From Micromonospora sp. H61 (lineage in GTDB: Bacteria > Actinomycetota > Actinomycetes > Mycobacteriales > Micromonosporaceae), in assembly GCF_018070325.1 (NCBI RefSeq), contig NZ_JAGPXY010000030.1, positions 1-64,000 of the forward strand: DNA of 64,000 nucleotides. The letters are read 5' to 3'. Shown here piece after piece: positions 1 through 7,527 of this stretch. The first letter of the stretch is position 1, and each line of letters opens with the position of its first letter. The notes under the pieces are model-generated. The model had not been told where the DNA came from. It saw only the letters and a program-made list of their open reading frames with translations, and ran no database searches. The position numbers were made by a program, and so were the translations under genes.

Positions 1-7
1 TCCCTGG

Positions 8-67
8 GTTGATCAAGAGGTTTCGGTCATCAGCCGGCTCGTCTTTGACGCAAACCTCTTGATCAAC
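8..67. repeat. Palindromic intergenic repeat, family C
   Basis: Two perfect 16-base arms (GTTGATCAAGAGGTTT and its reverse complement) are separated by 28 bases. The element ends 18 bases from the 3' end of the aminotransferase on the minus strand. It could act as a terminator for that gene or belong to a dispersed repeat family. Like the other two palindrome families in this window it carries GATC close to both ends. Confidence 0.75.
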
Positions 68-85
68 AGCGGTGGGTGGGTGGGG

Positions 86-1432
86 TTAGAGCTTGGTCCA
101 GGCTTGGGTTAGGACTGTGCGGAGGGTTTGTTCGATCTCGTCGAAGTGCTGCTGCTCGGCGATCAGGGGTGGGGCCAGTTGGATGACCGGGTCGCCCCGG
201 TCGTCGGCCCGGCAGTAGAGGCCCGCCTGGAACAGGGCGGTCGAGAGGAAGCCCCGCAGCAGGCGCTCCGACTCGGCCTCGTCGAAGGTCTCCCGGGTGG
301 CCTTGTCCTTGACCAGTTCGATGCCGTAGAAGTAGCCGTCGCCGCGGACGTCGCCGACGATCGGCAGGTCGTACAGCTTCTCCAGGGTGGCCCGGAAGGC
401 GTCCTCGTTGGCGCGTACGTGCCCGACCAGGTCCTCGCGGGCGAACACCTCCAGGTTGGCCAGGGCCACCGCGCAGGAGACGGGGTGGCCACCGAAGGTC
501 ACCCCGTGGGCGAACATGCCGGTCTCGGTGAGGAACGGTTTCATCAGCCGGTCGCTGGCGATCATCGCGCCGAGCGGGGCGTAGCCGGAGGTGATGCCCT
601 TGGCAGTGGTGATGATGTCCGGCTGGTAGCCGTAGCGCACCGCGCCGAAGTACTCGCCCAACCGCCCCCACGAGCAGATCACCTCGTCGGAGACGAGCAG
701 AACGTCGTACGCGTCGCAGATCTCCCGTACCCGATCGAAGTAGCCGGGCGGTGGTGGGAAGCACCCGCCGGAGTTCTGCACCGGCTCAAGGAAGACCGCG
801 GCGACAGTGTCCGGCCCCTCCCGTTCGATGGCCCGACCGATCTCGTCGGCGGCCCAGCGGCCGAACGCCTCGGGGTCGTCGCCGTGCTCGGGCGCCCGGT
901 AGAAGTTCGTGTTCGGCACCTTGATCGCGCCCGGTACCAGTGGCTCGAAGTCGCTCTTGATGCCGGGCAGGCCGGTGATCGACAGGGCGCCCATGGAGGT
1001 GCCGTGGTAGGCGATGTACCGGCTGATCACCTTGTACTTGTTGGGCTTCCCGGTGCGCTTGAAGTACGCGCGGGCCAGCTTCCATGCCGCCTCGACGGCC
1101 TCGGAGCCGCCGGTGGTGAAGAAGATCCGGTTGAGGTCGCCGGGGGTGAGCGCGGCGATCCTCTCGGCAAGTTCGATGGCCTTCGGGTGCGCGTACGACC
1201 AGAGCGGGAAGTAGGCCAGCTCGCCGGCCTGCTTGGCGGCGGCCTCGGCCAGTTCGGTGCGGCCGTGGCCGGCGTTGACCACGAAGAGCCCGGCGAGCCC
1301 GTCCAGGTAGCGGCGACCCTGCGCGTCCCACACGTACGCTCCCTCGCCGCGCACGATGGTCGGCACCTCACCGGCGGAGTAGCTCGCCATCCGGGTGAAG
1401 TGCATCCAGAGGTGGTCGGTGGCGTTGGCCAT
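86..1432 (-). CDS. Class III aminotransferase (putrescine/polyamine–pyruvate type)
   Basis: This is a PLP-dependent fold-type I aminotransferase of 448 residues, the usual size for the omega-amino-acid:pyruvate group. The PLP-phosphate region TTGGSEAVEAAW lies at about 106–117, the cofactor-binding Asp in VSDE at about 249, and the Schiff-base lysine in TTAKGITSGY at about 278. A TTG start 10 codons further upstream is open, but ATG at 1432 is chosen because GGGG lies just upstream at a suitable distance. The family moves amino groups from polyamines or omega-amino acids to pyruvate. The nearby polyamine transporter and oxidoreductase point to putrescine or a related diamine, but the exact substrate cannot be read from sequence. 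Confidence 0.9.
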   Translation of the reverse strand: MANATDHLWMHFTRMASYSAGEVPTIVRGEGAYVWDAQGRRYLDGLAGLFVVNAGHGRTELAEAAAKQAGELAYFPLWSYAHPKAIELAERIAALTPGDLNRIFFTTGGSEAVEAAWKLARAYFKRTGKPNKYKVISRYIAYHGTSMGALSITGLPGIKSDFEPLVPGAIKVPNTNFYRAPEHGDDPEAFGRWAADEIGRAIEREGPDTVAAVFLEPVQNSGGCFPPPPGYFDRVREICDAYDVLLVSDEVICSWGRLGEYFGAVRYGYQPDIITTAKGITSGYAPLGAMIASDRLMKPFLTETGMFAHGVTFGGHPVSCAVALANLEVFAREDLVGHVRANEDAFRATLEKLYDLPIVGDVRGDGYFYGIELVKDKATRETFDEAESERLLRGFLSTALFQAGLYCRADDRGDPVIQLAPPLIAEQQHFDEIEQTLRTVLTQAWTKL

Positions 1433-1489
1433 GTCAGCCCCATCGGTCGTCGGGCCGGTCAAAGGGGTGAGGCCGGCCGCTCTGTCAAC

Positions 1490-1500
1490 GGTTATCGCAC
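1490..1500. promoter_or_regulatory. GGTTATCGC motif upstream of aminotransferase
   Basis: GGTTATCGCAC lies 58 bases upstream of the chosen start of the aminotransferase. A related GTTATCGG follows at 1523. The same 9-mer occurs twice in the divergent promoter region at 21.6 kb between the aminobutyraldehyde and second aldehyde dehydrogenase genes. A regulator site, perhaps for the Lrp-like protein encoded at 3.6 kb, is inferred. Confidence 0.4.
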
Positions 1501-1746
1501 AGTCTCAACCTCCGAAGCAAGTGTTATCGGCGGTATCACGGTCGGTTGGCGACGGATTTAGCGCAGCGGCGTCATAGATGCAACGGAATCCGCACCGCTG
1601 TTTGCCGGCTGGTCGGCTGGCCGGCGGTCGGCCGGTCGGCGGTCGGCAGGAGGTGGAGGTGTGCTGGTGGCTGCCTTTGGAGCTGAATCGTTTGCGGCAT
1701 CACGGCCGGCCTGTCGGGGCCGCGCCACGTGCCTTCCCGGATTCGG

Positions 1747-1813
1747 GCCTGTCGGATCGTGCCTGTCGGATCGTGCCTGTCGGATCGTGCCTATCGGATC
1801 GGGCCTATCGATC
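1747..1813. repeat. Tandem 14-base repeat
   Basis: Three perfect copies of GCCTGTCGGATCGT run from 1747 to 1788. A fourth copy (1789–1802) has two substitutions and a fifth is partial. There are no spacers, so this is not a CRISPR array. Confidence 0.85.
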
Positions 1814-1915
1814 AGACAGGCCGGCTCGTCGCCGGGTTCTCCCGTCCGCGACTCGTTTGCGACATCAGCTCCAAAGGGCCCGGCGGGTGACAGCGCCTTC
1901 CTCGGCCGCCGCCTC

Positions 1916-1990
1916 GATCCACTCGGGTTCGCCGAGATCGCGGTGTCCGGGCGTGGTTGATACCGCGATATTCGTGAAGTCGAGTGGATC
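1916..1990. repeat. 75-base palindromic repeat, family B (copy 1)
   Basis: It starts GATCCACTCGG and ends CGAGTGGATC, with imperfectly paired arms of about 29 bases. It has exactly the same length as copies at 3470–3544 and 29955–30029 and shares their terminal sequence. It directly abuts the GCAAGS hexamer array. Confidence 0.8.
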
Positions 1991-1994
1991 AAGC

Positions 1995-2054
1995 GCAAGC
2001 GCAAGCGCAAGGGCAAGCGCAAGGGCAAGCGCAAGGGCAAGCGCAAGCGCAAGG
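1995..2054. repeat. Hexanucleotide GCAAGS tandem array
   Basis: Ten consecutive hexamers are either GCAAGC or GCAAGG. The pattern would translate as a two-residue repeat in any frame and is best read as non-coding slippage DNA. Confidence 0.85.
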
Positions 2055-2128
2055 GCGGGGCCGGGGAGGCCGCAGGGCAGCGGTCGCGGATTGCGGTGAC
2101 GCAGGCCGGGGTCGGTGACGCAGGCCGG

Positions 2129-2181
2129 GTCGGGTGCGCGGCTGGGGTCGGGTGCGCGGCTGAAGGTCGGGTGCGCGGCTG
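2129..2181. repeat. Three copies of a 16-mer at 18–19-base intervals
   Basis: GTCGGGTGCGCGGCTG occurs at 2129, 2147 and 2166, with two or three variable bases between copies. Confidence 0.8.
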
Positions 2182-2230
2182 AAGGTCGGGGCGACGCGTG
2201 ACGGGGGAGGCGCGGGCCGGGGTGCCGGGG

Positions 2231-2291
2231 AGGGCGTGCCGGGGGCCGGGAGGGCGTGCTGGGGGCCGGGGAGGGCGTGCTGGGGGCCGGG
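2231..2291. repeat. Three copies of a 20–21-base G-rich unit
   Basis: Units of the form AGGGCGTGCTGGGGGCCGGG begin at 2231, 2251 and 2272. The first copy has one substitution. G-runs could favour G-quadruplex formation on the plus strand. Confidence 0.75.
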
Positions 2292-2515
2292 AGGCGCGGG
2301 TCTTGGGACGCTGGTGGGGCACTTCGGGGACTGTCGGGGGGCGTCCTGGCTGCGCGCCAACACGTCCCACCGCAACACGCCGGTAGGTCGCAGACACGGA
2401 CACGCAGCGTGGCTATCGTCCGCCGCAACGTGCATCGAGCGGCGTCGCAGCGCGCCTGCTGGGCGAACGACCCGGGGTCGTCCGCCACGGCACGGATGAG
2501 CGGCGGGAGGGTCCG

Positions 2516-3286
2516 GTGGCGAACGAGGCGTTGCGGGTGGCGATGGCCGAGGCGGGGGAGACGGTCGAGTCGTTGGCCGAGAAGGTCCGCGTCGACCCGA
2601 AGACGGCGGCGCGGTGGCTCGCTTCGGGGCGCATCCCGCATCCGCGTACCCGGGTGGCGGTGGCTGAGGTCCTGCGCCGGGAGGCGGCCGACCTTTGGCC
2701 GGAGCCGTTCCGCCGCCGTGACCTGCCGTGGTTCCGGCCGTGGGCCGAGCTGGAACAGGACGCCACGTCACTCCGGTCCTACCAGCCGCTGCTCGTGCCG
2801 GGCCTGCTCCAGACCGAGGGGTACGCCCGCGCGATCCTGGGCACCGGCGGGCTGGTCGCACCGTCCGAGGTGGACCTGATCGTGGCGGGCCGCCTTGAAC
2901 GGCAGGCGGTGCTGTGCCGCGATGCCCCACCGCAGCTCGTGGCGGTGATCGACGAGGTGGTGCTGCGCCGGCCGGTCGGCGACCGCGCCGTGATGGCCGG
3001 CCAGTTGGCCCACCTCGCGAGAGTGGCCGAGTGGGAGCACGTGCAGGTCCGGGTCATCCCGGCCGAGAGCCCGTGGCACACCGGGTTGGCCGGCCCTTTC
3101 GTGCTGGGCCGGCTGCCCGACGGGACCGAATTGGCGTATCTCGACAACCAGCTCCGCGGTCAGGTCGTGACCGATCCCCTCGACGTCGCTAACCTGGGAC
3201 GCAGGTGGGAGAGCGTCACCGGCGAGGCGTTCCCCCAACGCCGGTCGATCGAGCTGATCAGGGAAGTGGCCACGACATGGACATGA
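2516..3286 (+). CDS. Helix-turn-helix regulator with DUF5753 domain
   Basis: This 256-residue protein has an N-terminal XRE-like helix-turn-helix (about 1–60, with the recognition segment around VDPKTAARWLASGR). A DUF5753 domain follows, recognised by SYQPLLVPGLLQTEGYA near 88–104 and a C-terminal HTGLAGPF stretch. Such proteins are numerous in Streptomyces and Micromonospora, usually beside a DUF397 gene; WhiJ-type developmental regulators belong here, and some pairs have been proposed to act as toxin–antitoxin-like modules. The GTG start has GGAGG five bases upstream. The downstream DUF397 gene overlaps it, so the two are co-translated. The target promoter is unknown. Confidence 0.88.
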   Translation: MANEALRVAMAEAGETVESLAEKVRVDPKTAARWLASGRIPHPRTRVAVAEVLRREAADLWPEPFRRRDLPWFRPWAELEQDATSLRSYQPLLVPGLLQTEGYARAILGTGGLVAPSEVDLIVAGRLERQAVLCRDAPPQLVAVIDEVVLRRPVGDRAVMAGQLAHLARVAEWEHVQVRVIPAESPWHTGLAGPFVLGRLPDGTELAYLDNQLRGQVVTDPLDVANLGRRWESVTGEAFPQRRSIELIREVATTWT

Positions 3287-3471
3287 CCGACGCCCGCTGG
3301 CGCACCGCGACCCGCAGCAGCAACAACGGTGGTGACTGCGTCGAGGTGGCCGACAACCTGCCCGGCCGGGTGCTGGTGCGCGACAGCAAGGACCGCGACG
3401 GCGGCACGCTGACGTTCGCGCCGACCGCCTGGGCGTCGTTCGTGCAGGAAGTCCGCGCGACGCACCGCTGA
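3277..3471 (+). CDS. DUF397 small protein, partner of the DUF5753 regulator
   Basis: The 64-residue protein shows the DUF397 signature: RWRTATRSSNNGGDCVEVA, then VRDSKD, then a tryptophan-containing tail (FAPTAWASFV). The first ATG (3277) overlaps the regulator by 10 bases; a second ATG at 3283 forms the common ATGA overlap and is equally possible. DUF397 proteins are thought to work with their XRE partner. No enzyme motif is visible. The TGA stop (3469–3471) lies inside the start of a family B palindrome, so the repeat provides the end of the gene. Confidence 0.85.
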   Translation: MDMTDARWRTATRSSNNGGDCVEVADNLPGRVLVRDSKDRDGGTLTFAPTAWASFVQEVRATHR

Positions 3472-3545
3472 TCCACTCGGGATCACGGAAGTCGGGGCAT
3501 CAGGGCGGCCCGGACACCCCGACTCCCGGAAAGCCGAGTGGATCA
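3469..3545. repeat. Family B palindrome (copy 2) containing a stop codon
   Basis: The 75-base core GATC…GATC spans 3470–3544, framed by T and A to read TGATC…GATCA. Arms are CACTCGG and CCGAGTG at the ends, with a second paired block CGGAAGTCGGGG / CCCCGACTCCCG inside. The left-end TGA is the stop codon of the DUF397 gene. It lies between two convergent genes and could terminate both. Confidence 0.85.
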
Positions 3546-3553
3546 GGGGAAGC

Positions 3554-4066
3554 TCAGGCCGTACCCCAGGTGTAGGTCTGCTTGCGCAGCTTGAGATAGA
3601 CGAACGCCTCGGTGGAGAGCACCCCGGGCACCGCGCGCAGTCGCTGCAGGATCTCCAGCAGGTGGTCGTCGTTGCGACAGACCACCTCGGTGAGCAGGTC
3701 GAACGACCCGGCGGTGATCACCACGTAGTCGACCTCGTCCAACTCGGCCAGCCGGTCGGCGACAGCTTCCAGGTCGCCGTCGGTACGGAGGCCGATCATC
3801 GCCTGCCGGTTGAAGCCGAGCTGGAGCGGATCGGTCACCGCCACGATCTGCATCACGCCGGAGTCGAGCAGCCGCTGCACCCGCTGCCGGACCGCCGCCT
3901 CGGACAGCCCCACCGCCTTGCCGATCGTCGCGTACGGGCGGCGACCGTCCTCCTGGAGCTGCTCGATGATCTGCTTGGCCACGTCATCCAGCAGAGCGTG
4001 ATTCGCACCGTCACGGACAGCGACGCGTCGACCGCCATTGCTGTTCTCGTGCTGCCGGTTTGTCAT
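3554..4066 (-). CDS. Lrp/AsnC-family transcriptional regulator
   Basis: The protein is 170 residues, typical of the family plus a short N-terminal extension. An N-terminal helix-turn-helix (about 27–75, with YATIGKAVGLSEAAVRQRVQRL) is followed by a RAM/AsnC ligand-binding domain with DEVDYVVITAGSFDLLTEV near 108–126. ATG at 4066 is preceded by GGGGAG. It is divergent from the polyamine transporter operon, so it is the obvious candidate regulator of that operon. Family members bind small amines or amino acids as effectors; which one here is not visible. TATCGC-containing motifs in this and related promoters are possible operators. Confidence 0.92.
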   Translation of the reverse strand: MTNRQHENSNGGRRVAVRDGANHALLDDVAKQIIEQLQEDGRRPYATIGKAVGLSEAAVRQRVQRLLDSGVMQIVAVTDPLQLGFNRQAMIGLRTDGDLEAVADRLAELDEVDYVVITAGSFDLLTEVVCRNDDHLLEILQRLRAVPGVLSTEAFVYLKLRKQTYTWGTA

Positions 4067-4182
4067 AGCCCGCTCCCCATGTCCCGAATCGTGATGTCGC
4101 GCATGTATCCCCGCGTAGTCTGGCGTATTTCGTCGTGTATCGCTATTCCCGCAACGGAATCCCTTGTAAGGGAGGTCCTCTC

Positions 4183-4212
4183 ATGTCAGGATCAGTCGTC
4201 CATGGCACTTGA
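4183..4212 (+). CDS. Candidate leader peptide upstream of the polyamine transporter
   Basis: GGGAGG lies seven bases before an ATG that opens a nine-codon frame (MSGSVVHGT) ending at TGA 4210. A second overlapping frame starts at ATG 4202 and runs 20 codons to 4264, ending 16 bases before the lipoprotein start. The ribosome-binding site is as strong as that of the transporter gene. Translation of the leader could couple to or attenuate the operon. It may also be a chance frame. Confidence 0.25.
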   Translation: MSGSVVHGT

Positions 4213-4280
4213 CCCTCCCGACATTCCCGCCGGCGCGCCTCCCCGTCCCGCCCGCCGACGATGACCCCCTAGGAGTCGTC

Positions 4281-5465
4281 ATGCGTACTCCCCTCCGGCC
4301 CCTCTCCCGGCGTGGACTGCTCACCGGCACTCTCGGTTCGGCCGCCCTGCTCACCATGGGTGGCAGCGTCGCGGGCTGCGGCACCAAGGGCGCGCAGCAG
4401 ACCGAAACTGGCTGCGTCAGCGAGGACCTCTCCGGCACCGAGAAGAAACTCGCCTTCGCCAACTGGCCGCAGTACATGGACGTGGACGACACTGACGAGT
4501 CCAAGCGGCCGAGCCTCGACGAGTTCATCACGAAGACCGGCATTCAGGTGACCTACACCGAGGACATCAACGACAACAACGAATTCTTCGGCAAGGTGCA
4601 GAACCAGCTCGCCGCCTGCCAGAGCACCGACCGGGACATCATCGTGCTGACCGACTGGATGGCGGCCCGGATGATCCGGCTCGGCTGGATCCAGAAGCTC
4701 GACCCGGCGAAGATCCCGAACGTGCAGACCAACCTGCTTCCGTCGCTGCTCAACCGCCCCTTCGACGCCGAGAACCGAATCTCCATTCCGTGGCAGTCCG
4801 GCCTCGCCGGCCTTGCCTACAACGGCAACGTCACGAAGGAACTGCGGACTGTCGACGAACTGCTCACCCGCCCCGACCTCAAGGGCAAGGTGACAGCGCT
4901 CAGCGAGATGCGCGACACAATGGGTCTGCTGCTCGGGTCGAACGGGCACGACCCGGCGAACTTCACCGCCGCCCAGTTCGACGACGCCCTCAACAAGCTC
5001 AAGAAGGCCGTCGACTCCGGGCAGATCCGCAGGTTCACCGGCAACGACTACGCGCCCGACCTGGCAAAGGGCGACATCGCGGCGTGCATCGGCTGGTCCG
5101 GCGACGTCATCCAACTGTCCGGTGAGGACGAGAAGGTGCGTTTCGTCGCGCCGGACTCCGGCGTGATGCTCTACAGCGACAACATGATGGTCCCCAACAA
5201 GGCCACCCACAAGGGCAACGCCGAAGCGCTGATCAACTACTACTACGAGCCGGCGGTCGCGGCGAAGCTCGCCGCCTACGTCAACTACATCTGCCCGGTC
5301 AAGGGCGCTCAGGCCGAGATGGAGAAGATCGACCCCGAGTTGGCCGCCAACCCGCTGATCTTCCCGGACGAGGCGCTGCTGTCGAAGTCCTCTGTGTTCA
5401 TGGCCCTGGACGAGAAGCAGGAGAAGGAGTACGAGGGCAAGTTCCAACAGGTCATCGGGGCGTGA
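4281..5465 (+). CDS. Polyamine ABC transporter substrate-binding lipoprotein (PotD-like)
   Basis: The 394-residue protein has a twin-arginine signal (SRRGLL at 9–14) and a lipobox ending in Cys33 (SVAGC), so it should be Tat-exported and lipid-anchored. The mature part matches spermidine/putrescine-binding proteins: FANWPQYMD near the N-terminus, then FTGNDYAPDLAKGD and a C-terminal NYICPVKGAQ segment. ATG 4281 has AGGAG upstream and follows directly on the leader frames. It is the first gene of a six-gene run with overlaps of one to four bases, so it should be transcribed with the ATPase, two permeases and two oxidoreductases. It captures polyamines outside the membrane for the transporter. 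Confidence 0.92.
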   Translation: MRTPLRPLSRRGLLTGTLGSAALLTMGGSVAGCGTKGAQQTETGCVSEDLSGTEKKLAFANWPQYMDVDDTDESKRPSLDEFITKTGIQVTYTEDINDNNEFFGKVQNQLAACQSTDRDIIVLTDWMAARMIRLGWIQKLDPAKIPNVQTNLLPSLLNRPFDAENRISIPWQSGLAGLAYNGNVTKELRTVDELLTRPDLKGKVTALSEMRDTMGLLLGSNGHDPANFTAAQFDDALNKLKKAVDSGQIRRFTGNDYAPDLAKGDIAACIGWSGDVIQLSGEDEKVRFVAPDSGVMLYSDNMMVPNKATHKGNAEALINYYYEPAVAAKLAAYVNYICPVKGAQAEMEKIDPELAANPLIFPDEALLSKSSVFMALDEKQEKEYEGKFQQVIGA

Positions 5466-6622
5466 CGAGGATGGCGCGCGAGACACCCGCCGGCGACCTG
5501 CGCCTGGCCAACCTCACCAGACGGTTCGGCGTCTTCACAGCTGTCGACGACCTGAGCCTGACCATCGAGCAGGGCTCGTTCTTCGCGCTGCTCGGCGCGT
5601 CCGGCTGCGGCAAGACCACCACGTTGCGGATGATCGGCGGGCTGGAGGAGCCGACCAGCGGCCAGGTGCTGCTCGGTGACCGGGACATCACCCGGCTGCG
5701 GCCGTACAAGCGACCGGTAAACACCGTCTTCCAGAGCTACGCGCTCTTCCCGCACCTCACCATCTTCGAGAACGTGGCCTTCGGGCTGCGCCGACGCGGC
5801 ATCCGCTCGGTCGACGACGAGGTCACCCGGATGCTGTCACTGGTGCAACTCGACGGGTACGGCGACCGCCGCCCCGCCCAGCTCTCCGGCGGCCAGCAGC
5901 AGCGGGTCGCGCTGGCCCGCGCCCTGATCAACCGGCCGCAGGTGCTGTTGCTCGACGAACCGCTGGGCGCACTCGACCTCAAGCTGCGCCGACAGATGCA
6001 GATCGAGCTGAAGCGCATCCAGACCGAGGTCGGCATCACCTTCGTGCACGTCACCCACGACCAGGAGGAGGCCATGACAATGGCCGACACCGTCGCGGTG
6101 ATGAACGCCGGCCGGATCGAGCAACTCGGTCCTCCCGCCGACCTCTACGAGTTTCCCGCCACCGCCTTCGTGGCGAACTTCCTCGGCCAGTCGAACCTGC
6201 TCGCCGGCGAGGCCACCGGCGCCGGTGGCGGTGACGTCGCGGTGACGGCGCACGGCACGCGCTTCTCGGTGCCCGCCGGCCGGTCGCGGGCCGACCACGG
6301 CCCGGTCCACCTGGGGGTACGCCCCGAAAAGCTGATACTGGTCGGCTCCGCCGACCAGGTGCCCGCCGGGCATCAGCACGTCACCGGAGTGGTCACCGAC
6401 GCCTCCTACGTGGGAGTCAGCACCCAGTACCTGCTGCGCACCGGTTGGGGCACCGAGTTGTCGGTCTTCGCCGCCAACAGCGGGACGTCGACGCCCGTGG
6501 CGGTCGGCAGCGAGGCCGTGGCGTACTGGGATCCGCGGCACGCGTTCCTGCTGCCCCGCGACGCCGCCGACACCGACCGGACGTCGCCGGTGCTCGACGA
6601 GCCGGTGGGTGCGTCGTCGTGA
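5462..6622 (+). CDS. Polyamine ABC transporter ATPase (PotA-like)
   Basis: A nucleotide-binding subunit of 386 residues. Walker A is GASGCGKT at 45–52, the Q-loop is in VFQSYALFP near 89–97, the signature LSGGQQQR is at 141–148, and Walker B LLLDEP at 162–167 is followed by a switch histidine in VTHDQEEA. A C-terminal TOBE-like regulatory domain occupies roughly 280–370. It energises import through the two permeases that follow. The GTG start overlaps the lipoprotein stop by four bases; an ATG three codons later (5471) is an alternative. Confidence 0.93.
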   Translation: MTRMARETPAGDLRLANLTRRFGVFTAVDDLSLTIEQGSFFALLGASGCGKTTTLRMIGGLEEPTSGQVLLGDRDITRLRPYKRPVNTVFQSYALFPHLTIFENVAFGLRRRGIRSVDDEVTRMLSLVQLDGYGDRRPAQLSGGQQQRVALARALINRPQVLLLDEPLGALDLKLRRQMQIELKRIQTEVGITFVHVTHDQEEAMTMADTVAVMNAGRIEQLGPPADLYEFPATAFVANFLGQSNLLAGEATGAGGGDVAVTAHGTRFSVPAGRSRADHGPVHLGVRPEKLILVGSADQVPAGHQHVTGVVTDASYVGVSTQYLLRTGWGTELSVFAANSGTSTPVAVGSEAVAYWDPRHAFLLPRDAADTDRTSPVLDEPVGASS

Positions 6623-7527
6623 CCCTGCTGGCCCCCACCAGGGCGGGGCACCCGCCACCCGCGCCACCGGCAGCCCGGTCCGGGCGACGCCGGCTCCTGC
6701 CGTACCTCCTGTTGTTGCCGGGTGCGGCCTGGCTGCTCATCTTCTTCGGTGTGCCGCTGGTGCAGTTGGCGTCGGCCAGCCTGTACGACCCCAGCGGCTC
6801 GCTCTCCACCGGGTACGCGATGACCTGGGCGGTCGGCAACTACCCGGACGTGCTGCAGGCGTACTGGCCGCAGTTCCTGCGCTCGTTCGGCTACGCCGGG
6901 CTGGCCCTGGTGCTGGCGTTGCTGCTGGGCTACCCACTGGCGTACGCCATCGCGCAGAAGGCCGGCCGCTGGAAGAACCTGCTGCTGGTGTGCGTCGTCG
7001 CGCCGATGTTCACCAGCTTCCTGGTCCGCACGCTGGCCTGGAAGACGATCCTGTCGGACAACGGTGCGCTCGTCGGTCTGCTGCGCGACGTGCACCTGCT
7101 CGCCCCGGACGGTCGGCTGCTGGCCACCCCGTTCGCTGTGGTGCTCGGCCTGACGTACAACTTCCTGCCGTTTTTGGTGCTGCCGCTGTACGCGAGCCTG
7201 GAGCGGCTGGACCCCCGGTTGCTAGAGGCGGCCACCGACCTGTACGCGAGCCCGGTGCAGGCGTTCCGCCGGGTGACGCTGCCGCTGTCCATGCCCGGTC
7301 TGGTCGCCGGCACGCTGCTGTTCTTCATCCCGGCCAGCGGCGACTACATCAACGCCGAACTGCTCGGCACCCCGAACGAATACATGATCGGCAACGTCAT
7401 CGACTCGGCGTTCCTGGTCCGACTGGACTACCCGCAGGGCGCCGCGCTGTCGTTCCTGCTGATGGCGGCGATCCTCGCTGTGGTCTTCGGCTACCTCCGT
7501 CGAGCCGGCACGGAGGAGGTCCTCTAA
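6619..7527 (+). CDS. Polyamine ABC transporter permease (PotB-like)
   Basis: An integral membrane protein of 302 residues with six predicted transmembrane segments, the first at about 24–47 (LLPYLLLLPGAAWLLIFFGV). The EAA loop that contacts the ATPase is visible as EAATDLYASPVQAFRRVTLPLSMPG near 204–228. GTG 6619 overlaps the ATPase stop by four bases. Together with the next gene it forms the heterodimeric channel of a PotABCD-type importer. The N-terminus is proline-rich and cytoplasmic, as is common in actinobacterial versions. Confidence 0.92.
   Translation: MTLLAPTRAGHPPPAPPAARSGRRRLLPYLLLLPGAAWLLIFFGVPLVQLASASLYDPSGSLSTGYAMTWAVGNYPDVLQAYWPQFLRSFGYAGLALVLALLLGYPLAYAIAQKAGRWKNLLLVCVVAPMFTSFLVRTLAWKTILSDNGALVGLLRDVHLLAPDGRLLATPFAVVLGLTYNFLPFLVLPLYASLERLDPRLLEAATDLYASPVQAFRRVTLPLSMPGLVAGTLLFFIPASGDYINAELLGTPNEYMIGNVIDSAFLVRLDYPQGAALSFLLMAAILAVVFGYLRRAGTEEVL

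Larger units (their letters stand above)
1463..2515. other. Gene-free 1-kb region filled with simple and tandem repeats
   Basis: No open frame here has a recognisable domain or a ribosome-binding site. The long frames that cross it are produced by low-complexity DNA. It holds the probable promoter of the minus-strand aminotransferase (1463–1560), four different tandem repeats (1747–1813, 1995–2054, 2129–2181, 2231–2291) and one 75-base palindrome (1916–1990). The promoter of the DUF5753 regulator must lie in the last 150 bases. Confidence 0.7.

Noticed and set aside
1747..1813. Possible CRISPR-like array
   Set aside because: The 14-base units are directly adjacent with no unique spacers and no cas genes are present.
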